DNA of 13,018 nucleotides from Deltaproteobacteria bacterium. Lineage in GTDB: Bacteria; Desulfobacterota; Syntrophia; Syntrophales; UBA2210. The notes under the pieces are model-generated. The model did no database searches and had not been told where the DNA came from. It was given only the letters and a program-made list of their open reading frames with translations. The first letter of the stretch is position 1. Every line of letters begins with the position of its first letter. A program made the translations under genes and the position numbers. Positions 7,160 through 13,018 of the stretch are shown here, in pieces. The DNA lies in contig JAFCZZ010000017.1 of assembly GCA_019314085.1 (NCBI GenBank), positions 1-13,018 on the forward strand, in the 5' to 3' direction.

Positions 7160-7792
7160 CTAGAATTGGTGGTTATACACTATTCCCCGGATTTTCCCGC
7201 TGCTCTGAGGAATAGCGGCAATAGCATTCTCCAGTTCAGCCTTCGTCGTCCTCTTGTCCTGAACAACAATGACCACCATATCGCACACGAGGCTCAGGAG
7301 AGCCGGATCTACGTTACTCCTGTTCTGAACGAGCAACGGAGAGGTATCAAAAAGTATCAGGTCAAACTCTTCTTTCATCTCACGGATCAAATCATCCAGA
7401 AGAGAACGGGTCAGAAAAGGGGAGAGATCCGTGTCGACCCGGCCGGCCGTCATTATCTGCAGCCCCTTGAGATTGGTATCCTTTAATGCCTCTTTCCAGG
7501 GCAGGAGCCCTGATGCAACCGCGCTAAACCCCTTTCCTATGTCAAGCCCGAAGGAGAGATGGAGCTGCGGCCGACGCATGTTCAGGTCTACCAGCAATAC
7601 CCTCATGGAACTGAAGCGGGCTATGTTGTAACCCAGCACGGAGACCAGAAACGTGTTGCCGGCATCGTCGTGGGGGCTGGCAACCATGACGGTCTTGAGG
7701 TTTTGTTCTTGGAGTTCGCCCACGACCCCTTCCCGGATCCTGTGGACTTCGGCATAATCGAAGGTTTTGTTAACGAGTCTACTGGGATTCAA
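7160..7792 (-). CDS. CpsD/BY-kinase-family ATPase with degenerate Walker A
   Basis: Protein of 210 residues homologous to the cytoplasmic kinase half of bacterial tyrosine kinases in EPS loci (CpsD/CapB, MinD-like fold). The start is TTG at 7792: AGGTGAG lies 8 bases upstream and an in-frame TGA four codons upstream excludes anything longer. The Walker A region reads SPHDDAGNTF (residues 39-48), so the usual GKT/S has Asn46 in place of the invariant Lys. Walker A' (VLLVDLNMRRP, 65-75) has D-x-N where D-x-D is usual. Walker B is present (LILFDTSP, 145-152). The C-terminus ends IRGIVYNHQF with one Tyr, lacking the usual Tyr-rich autophosphorylation tail. It may be a catalytically weak or dead partner of the Wzz protein. 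It is the first gene of the minus-strand operon. The family is firm; loss of activity is inferred. Confidence 0.85.
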   Translation of the reverse strand: MNPSRLVNKTFDYAEVHRIREGVVGELQEQNLKTVMVASPHDDAGNTFLVSVLGYNIARFSSMRVLLVDLNMRRPQLHLSFGLDIGKGFSAVASGLLPWKEALKDTNLKGLQIMTAGRVDTDLSPFLTRSLLDDLIREMKEEFDLILFDTSPLLVQNRSNVDPALLSLVCDMVVIVVQDKRTTKAELENAIAAIPQSSGKIRGIVYNHQF

Positions 7793-8022
7793 TGTATCTG
7801 CTCACCTTTTTGAAAAAACTTTAGCCACAAATAACGACACCGCTAGCCGCCAGCAGAAAAAGGGCCGGCCGCTCGCCCCCTGTCTTGGCAGCTCACCATC
7901 ATCAATTAACACTACCGTCAAGCTTCAATCGAGAACAGATGTATACGAACAGACGTGTTTGTAATAACAGAAAAAAGAACTAAAAGTAAAGCAATAAATC
8001 AGTTTCAAAACCAATGAGTGAC
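7793..8022. other. Non-coding leader of the minus-strand operon
   Basis: About 230 bases between the TTG start of the kinase-like gene and the proposed left end of the IS element. It should hold the promoter of the kinase/Wzz/barrel operon on the minus strand. I see TTGACG (minus strand, 7921-7916) but no convincing -10 at normal spacing, and only weak AT-rich candidates further upstream (7950-8000). It also contains the palindrome GGCCGGCC (7863-7870). No ORF here looks real. Confidence 0.4.
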
Positions 8023-8023
8023 C

Positions 8024-8196
8024 TGATCGGACCAACACTGAGAGATTCCTGTTTCATAGGAAAACCGGCAGTGCTCACCGAAAGATCTGATAACCATATC
8101 AAGGTGACGCGTTTTATATAAAGAGACACCTCCCCAACCATAGCAGGAGATGCTAAGGTCCAGTTTAAAATAAACTATATGGATCTAGGAGGTGTC
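8024..8196 (+). ncRNA. Candidate IS110 bridge RNA in the transposase leader
   Basis: The leader can be drawn as two stem/internal-loop/stem units. Unit A: CACTG (8036-8040) pairs with CAGTG (8069-8073), and inside it TTCCT (8046-8050) pairs with AGGAA (8058-8062). Unit B: TCACC (8075-8079) pairs with GGTGA (8103-8107), and inside it TGATA (8088-8092) pairs with TATCA (8097-8101). Two internal-loop arms are the known layout of target- and donor-binding loops in IS110 bridge RNAs. The 5' strand of unit B carries AAGATCTGAT (8082-8091), which matches the proposed element right end AAGACCTGAT (9276-9285) at 9 of 10 bases; as RNA the mismatch would be a G-U wobble. A partial match TGAG-GA in unit A (8039-8045) resembles the left flank (8015-8021). 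The 3' guides are not clear. The structure was drawn by eye. Confidence 0.45.
8125..8196 (+). promoter_or_regulatory. Stem that sequesters the transposase ribosome binding site
   Basis: GACACCTCC (8125-8133) is a perfect 9-base complement of GGAGGTGTC (8188-8196), which contains the transposase Shine-Dalgarno sequence three bases before the ATG. Two smaller hairpins sit inside: TAGCA/TGCTA (8141-8145 with 8151-8155) and AGTTTA/TAAACT (8162-8167 with 8171-8176). If it forms in the mRNA it should repress translation, for example of read-through transcripts from flanking promoters. Transcripts starting inside the arm would escape. Confidence 0.65.
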
Positions 8197-8198
8197 AG

Positions 8199-9221
8199 AT
8201 GAAAGCTTACGCCGGGATCGATTTACATTCAACCAATAATTATATTGGTATCATCAACGATAAAGCTCAACGGCTCTTTAAAAAACGACTGCCCAATAAC
8301 CTGGATGTTATACTCTCTGCATTGGAACCGTTTCAACAAGACCTTCACGGCATCGTTGTAGAATCCACTTACAACTGGTACTGGTTGGTAGACGGTCTGC
8401 AGGATCATGGGTATACAATCCATTTGGCCAACCCGTCAGCAATCAAACAGTACGAAGGCCTGAAACATACCGATGACAGGTGGGATTCATTCTGGCTGGC
8501 ACATCTGTTACGTTTAAATATCCTGCCTGAAGGATATGTTTATCCGAAGGAAGAACGGCCTGTGCGGGATCTGCTTCGCAGGAGAATGATGCTGGTAAGA
8601 CAGCGGGCAACTCATATATTAAGTCTGCAGAGCATGATTACCAGAAACCTTGGCATAAACATGCCAGGCAGCGAAATAAAAAAACTTACGGGAGACGAGG
8701 CCGAACAACTCTTCAAAGATCCCTGTCTCGTCCTGGCTGCTACAAACAGCATCTCGATCATGAAGTTTTTGAAAGAGAAGATTCGTCTTATCGAACAGTC
8801 AGTTCTTTCACAGGTCAAACTACGCGAAGAGTTTGCACCATTGCTCACACTCCCGGGGATTGGAAAGATCCTGGGCCTGACTATTATGCTGGAAGTGGAT
8901 AGCATCAATCCCGACTTTGTCGGGAAAGTCGGCAACTATTCATCATACTGCCGGTGTGTTAAGAGTGAACGACTTTCGAACGGCAAGAAGAAAGGCAGCG
9001 GCAACACCAAAAACGGTAACAAGTATCTCTCCTGGGCATATGTAGAAGCCGCTCATCATGCGAAACGATCATATCCGTACGCACAACGCTTCTTCCAGCG
9101 TAAGAAGGCACAGACAAACGGCATAGTCGCTGTTAAGGCACTGAGTAACAAACTCTGTCGTGCATCATATTATGTCATGCGTGATCAGGTGCCGTTTGAT
9201 CAGGAGAAACTGTTTCGATAA
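8199..9221 (+). CDS. IS110-family DEDD transposase
   Basis: Complete transposase of 340 residues. The N-terminal RuvC-like DEDD domain shows Asp8 (GIDLHS), Glu55 (VVESTYNWYW) and Asp93/Asp96 (TDDRWDSFWLAH). A helical linker follows (about 120-205). The C-terminal Transposase_20 domain starts near LLTLPGIGKILG (215-226) and has the K-G-S-G-N-T-x-x-G-N-K-Y-L motif, where Ser267 is the likely nucleophile, by analogy with IS621. All expected catalytic residues are present and the frame is intact, so it may be active. The ATG is preceded by AGGAGGTG, itself paired in a stem. It acts as a bridge-RNA-guided recombinase in the families studied. The D-D-R-W-D-S-F version differs from the more common D-D-H-S-D-A-R in related elements but keeps the acidic pair. 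Confidence 0.95.
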   Translation: MKAYAGIDLHSTNNYIGIINDKAQRLFKKRLPNNLDVILSALEPFQQDLHGIVVESTYNWYWLVDGLQDHGYTIHLANPSAIKQYEGLKHTDDRWDSFWLAHLLRLNILPEGYVYPKEERPVRDLLRRRMMLVRQRATHILSLQSMITRNLGINMPGSEIKKLTGDEAEQLFKDPCLVLAATNSISIMKFLKEKIRLIEQSVLSQVKLREEFAPLLTLPGIGKILGLTIMLEVDSINPDFVGKVGNYSSYCRCVKSERLSNGKKKGSGNTKNGNKYLSWAYVEAAHHAKRSYPYAQRFFQRKKAQTNGIVAVKALSNKLCRASYYVMRDQVPFDQEKLFR

Positions 9222-9241
9222 TAAAAACGGCTGCAGCAGTG

Positions 9242-9262
9242 AATCCCGACAAGGTCGGGATT
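9242..9262 (+). other. Perfect 9-bp hairpin in the IS right end
   Basis: AATCCCGAC (9242-9250), loop AAG, GTCGGGATT (9254-9262), about 20 bases after the transposase stop. No T-run follows, so it is not a standard terminator, although it could stabilise the 3' end. The same left arm and most of the right arm also occur inside the transposase gene (8907-8925, loop TTT). A longer-range pairing GCAGCAGT (9231-9238) with ACTGCTGC (9290-9297) brackets it, but that would cross the proposed element end. Confidence 0.6.
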
Positions 9263-9280
9263 GGTGAAAATCCACAAGAC

Positions 9281-9740
9281 CTGATTGGAAACTGCTGCAT
9301 CCACACTATACAGGCATTGTTTTGGTTTATTCTATCTGATTCGCCTATGTCGTGAGCCTTTATGGGGTTGGTTAACAACCATAAGATCTGTAACATAACC
9401 GATTGGACACGGCATGGAACCGATGGTTTTCTGGGGTCCAAAAATGGACCAGGGGCTGATGTTACAATATAACAGCCTTGATCCCGATGGGTGACTGGTG
9501 CGTATCAGATATACATTGATCGCGAACCGATAAGATTGAAGTAACGGGTACGAACGGAAGAATAAAGCGAAGCCGTGCCGATGCGCCCACTTGATGGACA
9601 GACAAAAGAGAAACTCTATTTTTGTAATGTAGAGGTGTGCTTTTTACTTGACCTCACCTTGAATGGGTGACCCCATATAGAATTCACCTGCCGGAGTTGG
9701 TCCCAAACGAAAAGGTATTGTATTTTTGATCATTTCTGAC
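9281..9740. other. Long non-coding stretch with scattered inverted repeats
   Basis: About 460 bases right of the proposed IS end, with no credible ORF on either strand. It contains GGTTG/CAACC (9366-9370 with 9376-9380), a perfect inverted repeat TGTAACAT/ATGTTACA (9389-9396 with 9459-9466) enclosing the hairpin GGTCCA-AAAA-TGGACC (9435-9450), and repeated CCGAT words (ACCGATTGG, ACCGATGG). An 8-base inverted repeat at this distance is not rare by chance. It may be the original upstream region of the cyclase operon, an older element remnant or a structured RNA. I cannot identify it. Confidence 0.35.
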
Positions 9741-9769
9741 TTGAAAAAGAGGACAGGGTATCGTATTAT
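9741..9769 (+). promoter_or_regulatory. Sigma70-type promoter upstream of the diguanylate cyclase
   Basis: The -35 is TTGAAA (9741-9746), the spacer is exactly 17 bases, and the -10 is TATTAT (9764-9769). Each hexamer matches the consensus at 5 of 6 positions. Transcription would start near 9776, giving a leader of about 135 bases before the cyclase ATG. It lies outside the IS element, so it is probably the native promoter of the cyclase/sugar transferase operon. The start site is not proven. Confidence 0.6.
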
Positions 9770-9910
9770 CTTTTGTGATCCAGTTGGGTGGTACGTGCGC
9801 TTGTTTCTGACCAACGTGCTGAATTAATGATTCTTTTCAATAATTTTTCCCGCAACTCACCGATCCCTATGCGACATAGGATCTAGAGTTTTTTGCCGAG
9901 TATCTCTGCC

Positions 9911-11407
9911 ATGGGTAAACAAGATAAGGAACAGCAGTCTATCCGTCCGATCCCTCCTCAGATCTTGGACCTGCTTTTGGATGTGGTTCTGGAAGTGATG
10001 CGGGCAAAACGCGGATCCATCATGCTCCTCAATGGCACATCTCAGGAACTTACCATTCGAAATTCTCGCGGCATCAAGAAGGAGATCATTGCAAAGGCAG
10101 GCGTGCGTTTGGGGAGCGGTATCTCCGGCAAGGTTGCCGCCAGTGGTCAGGCCGTTTTTGTCAAAGGGATGAACGCCGAATCACAACTCAACATAAAACC
10201 CGACGATCTGGTCAATCCCGAGATCGACACTTCGTACATTGTGCCGATCAAGCTCCATGACGGGACAGTGGGCACGATCAACGTCAACTCCGTTCTTAAA
10301 GACCACGGGATTGAGCCCGAAAAAGAATCACTGATACGGAGGATTCTCTACTGTTTCTCGGAATACCTCGTCCAGGTAGACCTCCCCCCGAGCCATCATG
10401 AAACGCCTTCTCAATTGTATATGATGAACATCTTCCGGGAATACAGTTCCCTGCGTGAACTGCGAATGGTTTTCGACTACATTTTTCACCTGATCACCAA
10501 CCGTCTGAAGACCCGAAAGAAGGGGGTTTTCCTCCTGAAAAACCGGCAGTCAGGTTTTTTCGATCTGATACTCGGCTATGGACTCGACACCACCTCGTAC
10601 CGTGAGATCTACGAAGAACTGGCTACGCAGTTGCAGGTTAAAAAGATAGAAGCGATTCAAGATGTTACGGTGTTTCGCCAGGAGGACCTATTTTCGGCAC
10701 CGGTGGCACTCCTGCGGGAAGAATTTTATATAGTGATGCCTCTGGTATGGGAGAATACGGTCCAGGGACAGCTTTTCCTGTTTACGGATACAGCACCGGC
10801 ACTCGACGAAACAACTCAAGAGTTGATCCAGTCAATCTGTGAATCTGCGGCCAGGGTTATCGTGGAATCGGCCTCGGAACAACGGTTCCAGGACCTGGCC
10901 TCTACCGACAGTTTGACCGGCATGTACAACTACGGACTGTGGTGGAAGAGGCTTCATGAGGAACTGGCACGCGCGAGCCGCCTGAAAGACTCCAAGCTCT
11001 CCCTCATTGTCCTGGACATTGACCAGTTTGATCGCTTTAACCGTGATCATGGCTACTTTCTTGGCGACGAAATGCTCAGGGTTATCGCCGACCGGATCAA
11101 CCGTTGCCTGAGGGATTATGATATTGCGGGCCGGATCGGGGGCGATGAATTCGCCATCACACTTCCCAACACCGACAAACAGAGTGCTCTCGAGGTGGCA
11201 CAGCGTATTCTCGATACAATCTCAGGTATCCCAGCCGAAATGAAGATCTCCCTATCGCACCCATTAACGCTGAGTGGCGGGGTAATCCAATTTCCCGATG
11301 ATGCCGCAACACCCGGGGCGCTGGTGGAAAACGCCAAGGCCGTCCTTGTTTCGGCAAAGATTATGGGGGGCAACCGCATCAAATCGTTTGAACACTTAGA
11401 GGAGTAA
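9911..11407 (+). CDS. GAF-GAF-GGDEF diguanylate cyclase
   Basis: Predicted soluble protein of 498 residues that would make cyclic di-GMP from two GTP. I chose the ATG at 9911; an in-frame TTG at 9893 with AGAG upstream would add six residues, and neither has a strong ribosome binding site. A GAF domain covers about residues 10-150 (AKRGSIMLLN, GSGISGKVAASGQAVFV, SYIVPIKL). A second, more diverged GAF-like domain follows (about 175-325). The C-terminal GGDEF domain starts at STDSLTGMYNYG; the signature GGDEF is at 410-414 (RIGGDEFAI). The inhibitory I-site RxxD (RDYD, 401-404) is exactly five residues upstream, so product feedback is expected. LDIDQFDRFN supplies the metal-binding Asp. No transmembrane segment is visible, so it probably senses a cytoplasmic signal. 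It lies 7 bases before the sugar transferase gene, implying coupling of c-di-GMP to EPS initiation. Confidence 0.92.
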   Translation: MGKQDKEQQSIRPIPPQILDLLLDVVLEVMRAKRGSIMLLNGTSQELTIRNSRGIKKEIIAKAGVRLGSGISGKVAASGQAVFVKGMNAESQLNIKPDDLVNPEIDTSYIVPIKLHDGTVGTINVNSVLKDHGIEPEKESLIRRILYCFSEYLVQVDLPPSHHETPSQLYMMNIFREYSSLRELRMVFDYIFHLITNRLKTRKKGVFLLKNRQSGFFDLILGYGLDTTSYREIYEELATQLQVKKIEAIQDVTVFRQEDLFSAPVALLREEFYIVMPLVWENTVQGQLFLFTDTAPALDETTQELIQSICESAARVIVESASEQRFQDLASTDSLTGMYNYGLWWKRLHEELARASRLKDSKLSLIVLDIDQFDRFNRDHGYFLGDEMLRVIADRINRCLRDYDIAGRIGGDEFAITLPNTDKQSALEVAQRILDTISGIPAEMKISLSHPLTLSGGVIQFPDDAATPGALVENAKAVLVSAKIMGGNRIKSFEHLEE

Positions 11408-11414
11408 CCAGGGT

Positions 11415-12797
11415 ATGTTCTCTATACATACAACGCGGGGCGCCATTACCATTTTTCTTGCTGATCTGGTCATCAGCTTCCTGCTTTTTGAGTTCTTTTT
11501 CTGGGTTCTGCCCAGATCCTCCATACTGTGGATCTATGGACCCTTTCAAGAACATCTGGCAGTGTTTGTTTTCACCCTGATCGTCCTCCTTTCCCTGTTC
11601 ATTACCAGCCTTTACTCCTTTACGGAACAGATCTCTCCCGTCGAACTGTTCAAACGAATTATTATCGCGTTCCTGATTTCCTGCGGGTATATCGTCACAC
11701 TGAGCTTCTTCATCCGTGACCTTGCCCTTATCAACTGGCGTCTCCTCCCCCCTCTCAGTGCAATCTTTTTGTGTCTCTTCTTTTTCCGCTATATCCTCTA
11801 CTATGATATGCCGAAGAACCGAAACCGGGTCCTGATCATAGGGGCAAATGATCTGACCCATGAGATTATCAAGGAATCCCAGAAAAAAGCGTTCAGGGAC
11901 TATGAGATTGTCGGCATTATTTCCGCCGTTGAAAACCAGGTCGGCACTACCTTTCACGGTGTCCCCGTCCTTGGCCCTATGGAGGAGATCAATGAGGCCC
12001 TGCAGCGCGTTTACCCCGTTAATATCATCGTCGTCACGCTGCGGGACCGGCGCGGCAAACTGCCGGTCCATAATCTGCTCAAACTCAAGACATCAAATAT
12101 CAGGGTCCAGGAAGGCTCTACCTTCTATGAAGAGGTCAAAAAGAAGATTATCATCGACGAGTATCTCAAGCCAAGCTGGTTCCTGTTTGAGGAAGGATTC
12201 TGTCAAACCCCCATCCATCGAACGATCAAACACACGCAGGGAATAATTGTATCCTTTTGTCTCTTGACCATCCTCTCACCCCTTCTGCTTCTGATTGTCC
12301 TCTTGATCAAACTGGACACCCCCGGTCCGGCCTTCTACCGGCAGGAGAGGGTCGGTTTTAACGGCAGGATTTTTCACCTCCTCAAATTTCGGTCCATGGT
12401 TACAGACGCTGAGGGGCTGAGCGGGCCGACCTTTGCGCAAAAGGATGATCCCCGGATCACACGAGTCGGCAGGGTAATCCGTAAACTCCGGCTGGATGAA
12501 GTACCACAGTTCATCAACGTATTCAAAGGGGATATGGATATGGTCGGTCCCAGGCCGGAGCGCCCCGTCTTCGTCAAGGAGATGGAAAAATCCATACCGT
12601 ACTACAACCTTCGCCATTCCGTCCGCCCCGGCCTGACCGGCTGGGCCCAGGTCAACTACTCCTATGGCGACAACATGGATGCCAGCAAGGAGAAGCTCCA
12701 GTACGATCTGTATTATGTCAAACACTCCACCTGGCTCATGGACCTGGCGATCATGTTCCTCACCATCAAGGAGGTCCTTTTCGCCCGCGGGCGGTAG
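11415..12797 (+). CDS. Polyprenyl-phosphate glycosylphosphotransferase (EpsB_2/WcaJ-type)
   Basis: Inner-membrane initiating enzyme of EPS synthesis, 460 residues. It transfers a sugar 1-phosphate from a nucleotide sugar to undecaprenyl phosphate. Four N-terminal membrane segments (about 11-32, 47-67, 83-103, 108-128) precede a CoA/NAD-binding-like domain (VLIIGANDLTHEI onward). A membrane segment at about 276-298 (FCLLTILSPLLLLIVLLI) leads into the bacterial sugar transferase domain: D-T-P-G-P-A-F-Y-R-Q-E-R-V-G, KFRSM, KLRLDEVPQFINVFKGDM, VGPRPERP, and RPGLTGWAQVNYSYG. The GPTFA and EKLQYDLYYVK features point to the TIGR03013-like group often found in PEP-CTERM/exosortase EPS loci, although no exosortase is in this window. 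GAGGAG lies 10-15 bases before the ATG, at the end of the cyclase gene, so the pair is probably cotranscribed. The substrate sugar cannot be read from sequence. Confidence 0.93.
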   Translation: MFSIHTTRGAITIFLADLVISFLLFEFFFWVLPRSSILWIYGPFQEHLAVFVFTLIVLLSLFITSLYSFTEQISPVELFKRIIIAFLISCGYIVTLSFFIRDLALINWRLLPPLSAIFLCLFFFRYILYYDMPKNRNRVLIIGANDLTHEIIKESQKKAFRDYEIVGIISAVENQVGTTFHGVPVLGPMEEINEALQRVYPVNIIVVTLRDRRGKLPVHNLLKLKTSNIRVQEGSTFYEEVKKKIIIDEYLKPSWFLFEEGFCQTPIHRTIKHTQGIIVSFCLLTILSPLLLLIVLLIKLDTPGPAFYRQERVGFNGRIFHLLKFRSMVTDAEGLSGPTFAQKDDPRITRVGRVIRKLRLDEVPQFINVFKGDMDMVGPRPERPVFVKEMEKSIPYYNLRHSVRPGLTGWAQVNYSYGDNMDASKEKLQYDLYYVKHSTWLMDLAIMFLTIKEVLFARGR

Positions 12798-12905
12798 AGA
12801 CATCGGGCCTATGGTACTTACCAGACCACCAGAGTGATCCTTCCCAGAATGCAACGGCGTCAGATTAGTGTAATACGAGCGCGGCAAGCGCACAGTAAAT
12901 GATAT

Positions 12906-13018
12906 ACTCCTTACTCCTTACTCCTTACTCCTTACTCCTTACTCCTTACTCCTTACTCCTTACTCCTTACTCCTTACTCCTTACTCCTTACTCCTTACTC
13001 CTTACTCCTTACTCCTTA
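12906..13018. repeat. Heptanucleotide tandem repeat (ACTCCTT)16, cut by window end
   Basis: Sixteen perfect copies of ACTCCTT (12906-13017) plus one further base, continuing past the window end. It is intergenic, about 108 bases after the sugar transferase stop. A 7-base unit is not a multiple of three, so all plus frames read the same seven-codon cycle without stops, while the minus frames meet TAA every 21 bases. It is therefore unlikely to be coding. The complement AAGGAGT looks like a Shine-Dalgarno core. Similar short tandem repeats occur in several phyla, and they commonly break assemblies. Confidence 0.95.

Larger units (their letters stand above)
8023..9280 (+). mobile_element. IS110-family insertion sequence (ends proposed)
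   Basis: Element of about 1258 bp carrying one IS110-type transposase. The ends are proposed from a near-identical direct repeat, GACCTGATCGGA (8020-8031) and GACCTGATTGGA (9278-9289), which fits the IS110 pattern of no terminal inverted repeats but shared short sequence around a core dinucleotide (CT here, as in IS621). This leaves about 176 bases of left end before the transposase and about 60 after it. That agrees with the IS110 subgroup, whose bridge RNA lies upstream of the gene. The element lies between divergently transcribed EPS genes. The presence of an IS110 element is firm; the exact ends are inference and could be off by tens of bases. Confidence 0.6.

Noticed and set aside
7912..7919. 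ops/JUMPstart-like word GACGGTAG (minus strand) upstream of the kinase/Wzz operon, with an exact GGCGGTAG at 12790-12797 and GGTGGTAC near 9785.
   Set aside because: One-mismatch matches to an 8-base word are expected several times in a window this size. The exact match is simply the Gly-Arg-stop end of the sugar transferase gene. There is no supporting RfaH-type context.
9175..9441. Minus-strand 88-residue ORF at the IS right end.
   Set aside because: It overlaps the end of the transposase gene and a hairpin-rich non-coding region, with no family resemblance.
9497..9590. Possible group II intron 5' end (GTGCG start, AACCG...GAAGTAACGGG text).
   Set aside because: There is no reverse transcriptase ORF and no recognisable domain V nearby, and the similarity is only an impression from short words.
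9614..9645. Weak hairpin CTCTA/TAGAG followed by TTTTT as a terminator.
   Set aside because: The stem is only 5 bp, the loop is 11 bases, and six bases separate the stem from the T-run; it is too weak to call.
9786..9801. Sigma54-like promoter TGGTACG...CTTG ahead of the cyclase.
   Set aside because: The -12 GC element is missing or off by one base, whereas a well-spaced sigma70 promoter lies just upstream.
12906..13018. CRISPR array at the window end.
   Set aside because: The units are contiguous 7-mers without spacers, so this is a simple tandem repeat.

Overview
The window looks like the edge of an exopolysaccharide (EPS) synthesis and export locus from a Gram-negative bacterium, split in two by an IS110-family insertion sequence. 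Outer-membrane lipoproteins, an OmpA/thrombospondin-3 pair, an SLBB export protein and an outer-membrane beta-barrel all imply a diderm. The style of the IS110 transposase and of the sugar transferase resembles Desulfobacterota or neighbouring phyla, but that placement is inference. An export gene is cut at the left edge, and the right edge lies inside a heptamer repeat, so the window may be a whole contig that broke at a repeat.

Layout: (1) 3-4538, plus strand: a 5'-truncated SLBB/polysaccharide-export protein, a Cys-rich DUF4156-like lipoprotein, and two tandem paralogous lipoproteins built from thrombospondin type 3 repeats and a C-terminal OmpA peptidoglycan-binding domain. Gaps of 44-55 bases suggest one operon. 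It ends at a strong hairpin (4559-4595) and a MITE-like palindrome (4667-4743). (2) 7792-4760, minus strand: a three-gene operon in the order BY-kinase-like ATPase, Wzz-type co-polymerase, outer-membrane beta-barrel protein. It converges on the first operon. (3) About 8023-9280: an IS110-type element. Its 5' leader folds on paper into two stem/internal-loop/stem units followed by a 9-bp stem that hides the transposase ribosome binding site. This matches the architecture expected of a bridge RNA. (4) 9281-9910: a long non-coding stretch ending in a good sigma70-type promoter. (5) 9911-12797, plus strand: a soluble GAF-GAF-GGDEF diguanylate cyclase followed 7 bases later by a polyprenyl-phosphate glycosylphosphotransferase of the EpsB_2/WcaJ type. 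(6) 12906-13018: 16 perfect copies of ACTCCTT running off the window.

How the genes may work together: the sugar transferase would load the first sugar phosphate on undecaprenyl phosphate, and the neighbouring cyclase would supply local c-di-GMP. The Wzz protein and its separate kinase-like partner would control chain length or coordinate polymerisation. The SLBB protein and the beta-barrel would carry the polymer through the periplasm and outer membrane. The OmpA/TSP3 lipoproteins would tie the outer membrane to peptidoglycan near the machine. No polymerase, flippase or other glycosyltransferase is in the window, so the pathway must continue outside it. The main items for follow-up are the predicted bridge RNA with a guide-like match to the element's own right end, the kinase that lacks the Walker A lysine, and the tandem TSP3/OmpA pair.
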